Positions 34,238-43,100 of a DNA stretch of 56,494 bases are shown in pieces. Positions within the stretch are counted from its first letter, which is position 1; each line of letters starts with the position of its first letter. The translations under genes and the position numbers were made by a program. The stretch is from an uncultured bacterium. Its GTDB lineage: Bacteria > Verrucomicrobiota > Kiritimatiellia > RFP12 > UBA1067. The stretch is from positions 1 to 56,494 of the forward strand of contig CACZAK010000031.1 in NCBI GenBank assembly GCA_902779075.1. Reading direction: 5' to 3'. The notes beneath the pieces are model-generated. The model was not told the origin of the DNA and did not search any database. It saw only the letters and a list, made by a program, of their open reading frames with translations.

Positions 34238-35566
34238 ATGACAAAAGAAGATATAAAGGAAGTAATTGAACTGAAGCAGCAGGAGATGCCTTTCGATGTA
34301 AAGGCCCGTTTCGAGGTGTTGCCGATTTCGGGAGGTCAGATTGTCACGCTTCCGGGAGTAAGACGATGCGGAAAGTCGACTCGCATGGAACTGGCAATCA
34401 ATGACTTGCTGAAAGCGGGCGTTCCCAGGGAGAATATTCTGTGGATAGGCTTTGACGACGAAAGGTTTGCTCAATGTTCCGTGTCGGAACTGGACATGAT
34501 CCTGGATGCCTACCGTGAAATGTTTCCAAAAATTCCCCTGAAGGATGTCTGGATGTTCTTTGACGAGCTTCCGCTTGTCGAGGGGTGGGAACTGTTTGCC
34601 CTGAGAGTCTTCAAGAGCTATTGCAAGAACATGTTCATTTGCGGCTCGAACGCACATACGTTGTCAAAGGAGATGAAGTCCGAGCTTCGCGGTTGGCCGG
34701 TAGAGTTCGAGACGTTCCCGCTCTCGTTTGCCGAGTACTGCGATTTTTCCGGGATTCGCCGCGCGAGCCATCTGGAAAGCGAAAAGGCGAAGGTGCGAAT
34801 TGCGTTTGATACATTCAACCGAATGGGCGGCATGCCGGAGATAGCGCTGACGGAAAGCATGTCGCTCAAGTACAAGAAGCTTCAGGGATATTTCGATACG
34901 ATGCTTCTCAAGGATTTCATCGAGCACTTTGGGGTCAGGCAGCCGCTGGTCCTCAGGTTCTTTCTCAAACGTGTTATGGCGGGAATCGCAAATCCTCTTT
35001 CGGTCAACGCGATTTACGGAGAAATCAAGGCGCAGGGAATGAAGATCGCGAAAGACGAACTCTATGCCTGGGTTCAGGACGCTTGCGACATCTATCTTCT
35101 GCAGCGGGTGTCCCGATTTTCGCGGTCGCTTGCGAAACAAGAAGCGGCACTCGCCAAGTACTATGTCATCGACAACGGCATCCGCAATGCCGTTATTCCG
35201 GTTCAGTCTGACGATGATGGCAAGCAGCTGGAAAACACGGTGTATCTGGAACTGCTGCGGCGGAGAGGCGGGAACGAGACGATTTCCTTCTGGCAGGGGC
35301 GCGGCGAATGCGATTTTGTCGTTAGCGAGGACGAGAATGTCCGCCGACTCGTTCAAGTGACGTGGAAGATGGATGAAAGCAGTCCAGTCGGCCGCAAGAC
35401 GCGCAAGCGCGAGATAGACGCTTTGACGGAGGCTGCCGAGGCACTGGGATGCGAGGATTTGACGATTGTTACACACGACGAGCAAGCGACACTACGGGAA
35501 CGTGGACATGAAATCAATGTCGTCCCCGCATGGAAGTGGTGTTTATGTCAAGAAGACCGGGTATGA
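34238..35566 (+). CDS. AAA (AAA_14) - DUF4143 ATPase
   Basis: Intact 442-residue member of the AAA_14/DUF4143 family of uncharacterised ATPases found in many copies in some anaerobes. Walker A is GVRRCGKST (Lys46), Walker B VWMFFDELP (Asp109-Glu110), and a sensor-like FICGSNAH follows. The C-terminal DUF4143 region shows the restriction-endonuclease-like core ENTVYLELLRRR ... GRGECDFVV and ends VVPAWKWCL. It has its own promoter and SD (GGAGGAAA). No signal peptide: a cytoplasmic protein amid secreted hydrolases. Degenerate copies of its 3' part lie at 30013-30463 and about 48500-48601. Function unknown; not an obvious part of sugar degradation. Confidence 0.88.
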   Translation: MTKEDIKEVIELKQQEMPFDVKARFEVLPISGGQIVTLPGVRRCGKSTRMELAINDLLKAGVPRENILWIGFDDERFAQCSVSELDMILDAYREMFPKIPLKDVWMFFDELPLVEGWELFALRVFKSYCKNMFICGSNAHTLSKEMKSELRGWPVEFETFPLSFAEYCDFSGIRRASHLESEKAKVRIAFDTFNRMGGMPEIALTESMSLKYKKLQGYFDTMLLKDFIEHFGVRQPLVLRFFLKRVMAGIANPLSVNAIYGEIKAQGMKIAKDELYAWVQDACDIYLLQRVSRFSRSLAKQEAALAKYYVIDNGIRNAVIPVQSDDDGKQLENTVYLELLRRRGGNETISFWQGRGECDFVVSEDENVRRLVQVTWKMDESSPVGRKTRKREIDALTEAAEALGCEDLTIVTHDEQATLRERGHEINVVPAWKWCLCQEDRV

Positions 35567-35615
35567 TGGCGAATCCGGCATGCACGACCAGAAAACAGAA
35601 GAAAGGCAAGGAGCA

Positions 35616-38600
35616 ATGAGAACAATGCACAAGGTAATCGCATCTCTCGTCTGCATCGCCGCCGTATGTACGGCGCGGGCGGATTGGACGCTCGAACGAA
35701 GCGCGGCGAAGGACGGGCTGCTGCTTACGGACGGCGTCAAGCCGGGATCGTACCATGTGCGGCTTGAAGGATTTTCGGGCGACGATGCGACTACCCGCGC
35801 CAAGGTGTGGCACGAGGGGCGGCGCATTGAGTTCGTGCGCGGCGGGCCGTGGATGAATGACAACGGCACTCAGCGGATGACGCTCGAGTCCCGTCCCGTG
35901 GAAGTCAAGCCCGGCGAGGCGTTTCGCATCGACAGAGAAACGCCTGGAACGCAGATTGTCCTCACCGAAAAACCGCTTACATACGCGCCGCAGCGGGTCT
36001 TCACGAACATGGCGCTCGATCCGGAGGTGGCTTTCGCCGTGGAAGCCGATTTCGGCGCGTCTAATGTCGCCGTGGCGATCAAAAGTTATCTTGGCTCTCC
36101 GGTCAAGGGGCGGCTGCACGTCACGGTGACGGACTATTATGGCAAGACGCTTGCCGAAGTGGATCGCAGGGAAGTGGAACTGGCTGGGACGATGAAGTTG
36201 GACGTTCCCTACGAAGACAACGCTTCCGGACAGTTCCGCGCGGCGGTAGATTTCGAGGATGGATCGGGCCGCAAGGTTTACCGCGTATTCGCGCGTCTTG
36301 CGGACGCGAGGACGCCGCACCGCGAACTCATGCGGATGAACGAGGGCTGGACGCGCGCTTCTGGTGCGAAGGTCGTGATGCCCGCCGAAATCAAGGAAGA
36401 GGAGGAAAGGTTCTGTTGCCGACGGCTCGTCCCTGCGTCGTTCGCCGGAAGGCGCGTCGTATTCAAGGCGCTGCGTGTAGTCGGCGAGGCCGCACTTTTC
36501 GTCAACGGCAAAGAGGCGGCTGGTCTCGCGGCGGACGGGAACATCTCCGGCGAAATGGAGGCGGACATCACGTCGTTTGTTCGCATTGGCGAAACAAACG
36601 ACTTCTTGATCGTGGCACATCGTGATGGCAAGGGGGTAATGTTCCGACCTGGACGAGTTTCGGCGATTGGTGAGTTGTCGCTTGAATCGCGTGGCGAAAA
36701 CGCAATCGGCCGCGTTTCGGTAGTGACGTCGTTCCGCGAAAAGACAATCCGCGTAAAGGCGGAGCATCCCGAAGGATTCACTGTCCGCAACTCCGTCTGG
36801 CGCGGCAACGAGAAACTTCTTTCATTTTCGGACGAGACCGCATGGGAAAAACCGCCGCTCTGGGGTCCGTTCGAGTTCCCGCTTCTCAAGCTCGTGACGG
36901 AGCTTGTGGACACAAATGGCAATGTCGTGGACGAGAAGCTGACGCGCTTCGCGTTCCGCGAATTCTGGGCGGAGGGGATGGCACTCATGTGGAACGGCCA
37001 TCGCGTGAAGGGCGACGCACGGGCGTTCGTCAGCACGTGGGGATGGAGTTTCGACCAGCGCTGCAAGCGGCAGTTCAACTGCGACATAATCTGGGCGAAC
37101 AAGCTGCGCGGCGTCAAGTTCCTGCGGCACATCTACAATTCGTCGGAGTTCCTCGATTTCTGCGACGAGGCGGGAATCCCATGCGCCGTAGGTTTCGCGA
37201 CGATCGCGAATCCATCTCCCGAAAAGAGCGCGAACAAGGAGTTCTGGGCGTGGAAGGAGTACAACGACCGCTGCCTCGCCGCGACCCTGCGCAACCATCC
37301 GTCCGTCATGACGTGGTATATCACGAACGAATACTACGCCGAGAGCGAAGACCGCAATCTGGGGCCAGTCCAGTCCGCGCTGAGGAACATCCGCGCGTTC
37401 GATCCGTTCCACTTCGCCGAAACGGGCTGCGACCTCGACCTGCGCGGCGAGAACAACATCGTCTCGACGCACTATCCCGTGGAGGGGCTTTCCCTGCGCA
37501 AGGCGGGGTGCTACATGCCGTATTCGTTCTACTGGCGTGATGTTGACAGGGATTTTTCGCCGGGCGGAATGGTTCCCTTCGGGCAAGTTTTGAAGGTCTG
37601 CAACGTATATGCCGATTCGCCGCTCAAGTGGGGCGAGAAGCCGATTTTCGTCAATGAGACATGCTGGGACTTCTTCTTCTCGCCGCCGTTCGGATGGACT
37701 CGGCTTGCGGGCGACGAGGTTTTCTGCGATCCGCGCTTCTGCGACAAGTGGCACATCGAGACGGAGATCGAGGCGGTGCGCGGGCACAGAGATGCGGATG
37801 TCACGCTCTGGACGCCGTGGCGCTGGTACCACATCGATCCCCAGTGGCGCGTCTCGCCGGAGATTGACGTCGTGAACATCCAGCGGTATTCGCGATTCTA
37901 CGAAGGATGCGACGTAAAGTATGACGTCAACGTGTTCTACGACAGATGGCGTCCCGCGTCGGTGACGTGGTTCTGGCGTCTTGAGGACGCGGAGGGCAAA
38001 GCCGTTGCCTCTTCAGAGGATGAGCGAATCGACGTAGATACTTCTGCGTTTTTCAGAAAGCGGATTTTCTTCAAGGCGCCGCTTCCCGGTGCCTACACGC
38101 TCCGGTTTGGGCTAAAAGGGCTTTGCGAGAAGACACTCGACATCGCCGTTACCGCGAGGGGTGACACCGCCATTCGCCGCCCAAATGTGTTCGGTGCAGA
38201 CGACCGTCTTTCCGAGGTGCTTCTCGACCGCGCGGCGTCCGGCGAGACGATCGTGATTCTTGCACGCGACGACTATCCCGGATGGCTGCCGGAACTGCCC
38301 GCAGTTTCCGACCAGAGCGGCGCGATTCTGCGGACATTCAGAACGCGGCACCCTGTGCTGAGAGGGCTTTCGGAAAAAGATCTCGGATATTTCTATCCGA
38401 AATCCGTCGCATGCCGCAGCGCGTTCGCAAAGCCTGCCGGAGGCAATGCAAAGACGATTCTCGAGTTTGGTGGTGCGGACGGGCTCGTATATTCCGCGCT
38501 TGTCGAAGTGCCTTGCGGGAAGGGCTGCTTCCTTTATTCGCGTCTCGTGCTTGAGCCGGAAGAGAATCCTGTCGCTGAAAAACTTCTTGAGAACATGGCG

Positions 38601-40106
38601 GGGTACAAGAGCGAGACCGTTCCCGGAAAGGCGCTGTTCCTGACGGACGGGCGGAATGTCATTTCGTCCGTTGCCGATGCGCTTGCTAAAAACTACGGTG
38701 CTGAGTTTGACGTCGGAGGAATCGCCGACATCGGGAAACATAATGCTGTCTTTGTAGACGGCGGGACGCCGCTTTCGAAAGAGGACTTCGAGGCCCTTGC
38801 TGCGTCAGAGAGGCCCGTGATAGTGTTCGGCGCGTGCGCGGCGGCGGACATGAAGACGCGACCTGTCGGCGCGAAGTCATGGAGTGGTCGCGCGGTGCGC
38901 ATTGCCGACGATCCGATTCTTGACGGACTCACCAACCAGGAATTGATGTGGCGAAAGAAGTTTTCGGACCAGAAGACCGCCTTTGCGGAACTGGCTGAAG
39001 AGGAGTTCGATACGGAAGATGGCGTTCTTATGTATCCGGCGTATGTCGTCCGTCGCGGCAACATTGTCTTCACGACGCTTGACCCGGCGAACGCTCCGAA
39101 GGATGTCGCATCGCAAGTTTCGCGCCTGTGGGCGACGATTCTCGGCAATGTCGGCGTGCGGGTGAAGGGCTTCTCGCGTCCGTACATTCCAAAGGGGCTC
39201 TTCTACGATTCCGTCGATTTGACCGCGCATCTCGACCGGACGCTATGCGACGAAAAGGGCGGCGACGGCAAGGGATCGTGGAACGACCAAGGACCGGAAC
39301 AGTGTCTGCCTGCGCCTTTCTTCGACGGACACGGATGGGTTGGCCCGGTGCCGTACGAAATGAAGAGGGAAGGTCCCTGCTCATTCGTACTCAAAAGCGA
39401 ATATTGCAAGAGCGGCAACGAGAAGGTGGAGATTCAGATCGGCCGCAGATTTGATACGCTCAACTGGCTTTGCACAGCCGCATGGGTCGGGAAGGGGAAG
39501 CGCGACTACACGGTGCGCGTCAACTATGCTGACGGAACTTCGCAGCAGGTTGACGGAACGGGCGGGGTTAACCTCTTCGACTGGGTTTCGGAGACTCCAA
39601 ACTTCTCAGGCGAAAGGGATACTGTCACCGCACTTCGTGTGATGAGGACTAAAGCGGGCAAGTTCACACGGTTCAACATCTATTCGACGAGCTGGGTGAA
39701 TCCGCATCCCGAAAAGACAGTTCGCTCTGTCGAGTTTATAAGAGGCGAGAAAAACTGCGCCGTCGTCGGCATTTTTGCAGTAACACTCGGTGCGCGAGAG
39801 TCGGAGTACTCCGCGCTCTCCGCCGAAGAGCGCGAAAGGTTGCACGAGAGGTTTGTTTCCGAAGCGCTGGCGGCGAAGGAGGGGGGCGATCGCGCCAAGG
39901 CGATTGCGCTTTACGAAAAAGCTGTTCGCGCAAAGCCGGTCGATCTCGGAATCTACCGCTCGATCGCTGCGCTCTACGAGGCGGATGGAGACTGGGAAGG
40001 CGCGCTCGCCACGTACCGGCGTTCGCTGGCGGCGGACTACAACCAGCCTGACCTCTGGGACGAGGAAAAGAGTCTTGAGGCGAAAGTGAAAGGAGCAGCG
40101 AAATGA
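35616..40106 (+). CDS. Secreted GH2-like glycosidase with C-terminal TPR
   Basis: Exported protein of 1496 residues, signal peptide MRTMHKVIASLVCIAAVCTARA. N-terminal beta domains (to about 450) precede a GH2/clan GH-A barrel with acid/base Glu572 (TWYITNEYY) and nucleophile Glu681 (PIFVNETCWDF). Then come Ig-like domains, a region like a glutamine-amidotransferase/trimerisation domain (about 885-1190: ETIVILARDDYPGWLPEL, HNAVFVDGG), a discoidin-like domain with GSWNDQGPEQC, and a terminal TPR pair (AIALYEKAVRAKP, ALATYRRSLAAD). Start ATG 35616 follows AAGGAG; earlier ATGs lack the leader. It overlaps the next gene in ATGA. TPR on a secreted hydrolase is unusual. Specificity unknown. Confidence 0.8.
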   Translation: MRTMHKVIASLVCIAAVCTARADWTLERSAAKDGLLLTDGVKPGSYHVRLEGFSGDDATTRAKVWHEGRRIEFVRGGPWMNDNGTQRMTLESRPVEVKPGEAFRIDRETPGTQIVLTEKPLTYAPQRVFTNMALDPEVAFAVEADFGASNVAVAIKSYLGSPVKGRLHVTVTDYYGKTLAEVDRREVELAGTMKLDVPYEDNASGQFRAAVDFEDGSGRKVYRVFARLADARTPHRELMRMNEGWTRASGAKVVMPAEIKEEEERFCCRRLVPASFAGRRVVFKALRVVGEAALFVNGKEAAGLAADGNISGEMEADITSFVRIGETNDFLIVAHRDGKGVMFRPGRVSAIGELSLESRGENAIGRVSVVTSFREKTIRVKAEHPEGFTVRNSVWRGNEKLLSFSDETAWEKPPLWGPFEFPLLKLVTELVDTNGNVVDEKLTRFAFREFWAEGMALMWNGHRVKGDARAFVSTWGWSFDQRCKRQFNCDIIWANKLRGVKFLRHIYNSSEFLDFCDEAGIPCAVGFATIANPSPEKSANKEFWAWKEYNDRCLAATLRNHPSVMTWYITNEYYAESEDRNLGPVQSALRNIRAFDPFHFAETGCDLDLRGENNIVSTHYPVEGLSLRKAGCYMPYSFYWRDVDRDFSPGGMVPFGQVLKVCNVYADSPLKWGEKPIFVNETCWDFFFSPPFGWTRLAGDEVFCDPRFCDKWHIETEIEAVRGHRDADVTLWTPWRWYHIDPQWRVSPEIDVVNIQRYSRFYEGCDVKYDVNVFYDRWRPASVTWFWRLEDAEGKAVASSEDERIDVDTSAFFRKRIFFKAPLPGAYTLRFGLKGLCEKTLDIAVTARGDTAIRRPNVFGADDRLSEVLLDRAASGETIVILARDDYPGWLPELPAVSDQSGAILRTFRTRHPVLRGLSEKDLGYFYPKSVACRSAFAKPAGGNAKTILEFGGADGLVYSALVEVPCGKGCFLYSRLVLEPEENPVAEKLLENMAGYKSETVPGKALFLTDGRNVISSVADALAKNYGAEFDVGGIADIGKHNAVFVDGGTPLSKEDFEALAASERPVIVFGACAAADMKTRPVGAKSWSGRAVRIADDPILDGLTNQELMWRKKFSDQKTAFAELAEEEFDTEDGVLMYPAYVVRRGNIVFTTLDPANAPKDVASQVSRLWATILGNVGVRVKGFSRPYIPKGLFYDSVDLTAHLDRTLCDEKGGDGKGSWNDQGPEQCLPAPFFDGHGWVGPVPYEMKREGPCSFVLKSEYCKSGNEKVEIQIGRRFDTLNWLCTAAWVGKGKRDYTVRVNYADGTSQQVDGTGGVNLFDWVSETPNFSGERDTVTALRVMRTKAGKFTRFNIYSTSWVNPHPEKTVRSVEFIRGEKNCAVVGIFAVTLGARESEYSALSAEERERLHERFVSEALAAKEGGDRAKAIALYEKAVRAKPVDLGIYRSIAALYEADGDWEGALATYRRSLAADYNQPDLWDEEKSLEAKVKGAAK

Positions 40107-43100
40107 GAAGGAAAATCATGGTGGCGGCTTGCGCATTCGCGGCGGCGGTCGCGCTCGCGGCGGGCGCAAAGACGGTGGACTTCCCGATTCCGGACGCTGT
40201 CCGGAGCTGGGATATCCCGGAACGGGCCACGAACGGCGTTAAGGCCGTGTGGATCGAGAATGTGCCGTGGCACGGCAAACCCACGCGTTTCTTCGCCTAC
40301 TATTCTCTGCCCGAAGGCGCGACGGTGGAGAAGAAGGTGCCGGGCATCGTGCTCGTGCACGGCGGATATGGAACGGCCTTCCACACATGGGTCAAGCTGT
40401 GGAACGACCGCGGATATGCGGCGATAGCGATGGACAACTGCGGCGGCATTCCCGGCGCGAAGAGCCACACGCCGGAACATCCACGGCACGAATGGTCCGG
40501 GCCAAACGGCTGGGGACGCTTCGAGGACGAGGCTCTGCCGCCGGAGGAGCAGTGGGTCTACCACGCTGTCGAATGCGTCATCCGCTCGCATACGTTCCTC
40601 AGGAATATCCCGGAGGTCGACGCGTCGAAGATTGGCGTCACGGGAATATCGTGGGGCGGCTTCCTCACGTCCATCGTCTGCGGGGCGGATCCGCGTTTCG
40701 CCTTCGCCGCGCCTGTCTACGGATGCGGAAACCTGCGGCGGCATTCAGTCTTCGCGCCGGAAATCGGCGAGCTGTGGGAGTCGCTCTGGAATCCTGTCGA
40801 ATACGCGAAGAACTGCCGCATACCGACGCTTTGGTGCACCGGGACGAACGATTATTTCTTCCCGCTCGATTCGTTCGAGGAGACTGCGTTCGCCGCAGGG
40901 AATCCTCTTTTCTCCATCAAACTCCGCATGAAGCACGGTCATCCGCCGGAAGGCGATCCGCCCGAGATCGCGGCCTTCGCCGATTCCGTCGTGAAGGGTG
41001 GTCGCAAGCTCGCCGACCGCAAGATCGCGCGCCGCGAGTGGCTGTATACCGAATCCGCCAATCCAGTATGGAAGGACAGACCTTTCGAGGTTTCGCTCCA
41101 AGCGCCGCAGAATTGGACGGTACGCTTCGAGAACGCCATCACCGAAGACGGGCTGATCCTCTCATCCCCGCCGGAATTCCAGACGGCGACGCTTGACGCC
41201 AAGGGTGTTGTCGTCAACGGGGCAACCATCCGCGAGACCGAGCCTTGCCTTTCGTCCGCATGGCTGTATCCACAGATGGACATGGAGCTTTTCCGCGTCC
41301 ATCAGATGCGGGACGATGTCCGGCGCGCGGGTCTATACGCCTATCATCCGGGCGTGTTGCCGCCGTTGCGCGACAAGGCTGAGTTCCGCCGCGTGTGCGC
41401 CGATGACGACCCACTGCCTGAGGCGTTCCGCAGGATTTCCGAAACGCACTACGATTCCGCCGAGGGACGCCGTTATGTGACGGTCGACGGCGGATTGATG
41501 GGCGGGGGCGCTATCCGTTCTGCGGAGACGAACTGGGAGGCGCGGGTCTTTGACGGTAGCTGGCGTCCGGTCGCCGCGTATCCAGACGCGCCGGTGCCTC
41601 CGCACCGCGAGCGGCTGCCGGTGGACCGCTCCTTCTCCGGGCTTGTGGCGACGAACGGCTGGTACGATGCGCTCGCGGAGCAATTCGCGTACGTCGAGTG
41701 TCGGGCCAATGCAGAGCCGAGGCTCTTCGTCGGCGAGTCCATCCCCGAGATGCTGGCGGAAAAGCCGGAGGATTTCGAGTATGACGCGACGATGGACGAA
41801 GTGTCGGACGGCTGCTGGCGGACGCGTCATGCGCTTGCATTCCGGTATCTGCGCTTTGCATCCGAAGTGACGAACGTCAAAGTCGTGCCTGTCGGACGGC
41901 GGCGTCCCGTGAAGGGCCGGATCGTAACGGACAACGCCCGCTGGCGGAAGATGGTCGAGGTCGGCGAACGGACGCTGGCGCTGTGCTCGAACGACTTCTT
42001 GGTGGACGGCATCAAGCGCGACCGCCTGCCGTGGGGTGGAGATTTGACCGTTTCTCTCATGGCGGATGCATACGTCTATGGCGACGCGGAAATTGCGCGG
42101 CGGACTTTATCTGTCATGGACGCCTACGAAGGCGACGTCAATGGAATCGTCACGTATTCGATGTGGACGGTTGTCTCGCACGACCTCTACCAGCTTTATT
42201 TCGGGGATGCGCAGTTCCTTCGGGACCGCTGGTGGCGGATCAAGGCTCGTGTCAACGACCTCATGTCCCGCACGGACGAGACGGGTTTTGTCGTGCGCGG
42301 TCTCGATTGGGTCTTTGTCGACTGGGCGAAGCCGAAGTCCGATACTGCGCTGCAGATGATATGGTATGGATCGCTGCAGGCGGCGGCGCGACTTGCGGAC
42401 CGCGTAGGCGATCCGCAGGCGGATGACTACCGCGCTCTTGCCGCGAAGATCCGCGAGAGCCTGAACAGGCTGGCGTGGGACGAGCCGCGCGGTCTCTACA
42501 GGGCCGACCCGACGGATGCGGCGGTTTTCGGCCGGCAGGCGAACATCTTTGCGGTGGTCTTCGGCGTGGCCGACGACCGCCAGTCCGTCCGTATCGGCGA
42601 CGAACTTGCCCAGGACCGCCTTCCGCCTGTCGGGACGCCCTACGTCTTCGGATGGGAAATGGTGGCGCTGGCGCGCACGGGCCATGCCGGCGCATTCTTC
42701 TCGGGGCTCGAGCGGATATTCGGCGGAATGCTCGACAATGGCGCTACGACGTATTGGGAAAGCTACGACCCGAAGGAGACTGGTGATGAGCGATACGCAT
42801 TCTACGGACGGCCGTGGGCGAAGAGCCTTTGTCACGTCTGGAGCGCATGGCCTGCCTTCATCTTCGTTTCGGAAGGTCTGGGCATCCGGCCTACTGCGGA
42901 CGGCTGGCGGGCGTGGTCGTATCGTCCGCTGCCCGGGTGCGTAAACTTGAAAGCCGAGATTCCGACGCCGAATGGGATTCTCCGCATTGCCGGATTGACG
43001 AACGCCGCAGGCGCGGAGATCAGGCAGGCCGACCCTGTGTCGGCGCCTGTTCCCGCTGTTGAGAAAGCCCGGGAAAGACCTGTTCCGAGACCGGCGATGG

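Noticed and set aside
34238..35566. ATPase as a transposase or integrase
   Set aside because: Walker A and B motifs and the DUF4143 ending identify the AAA-DUF4143 family; no DDE, tyrosine or serine recombinase motif, terminal inverted repeats or target duplication is visible.
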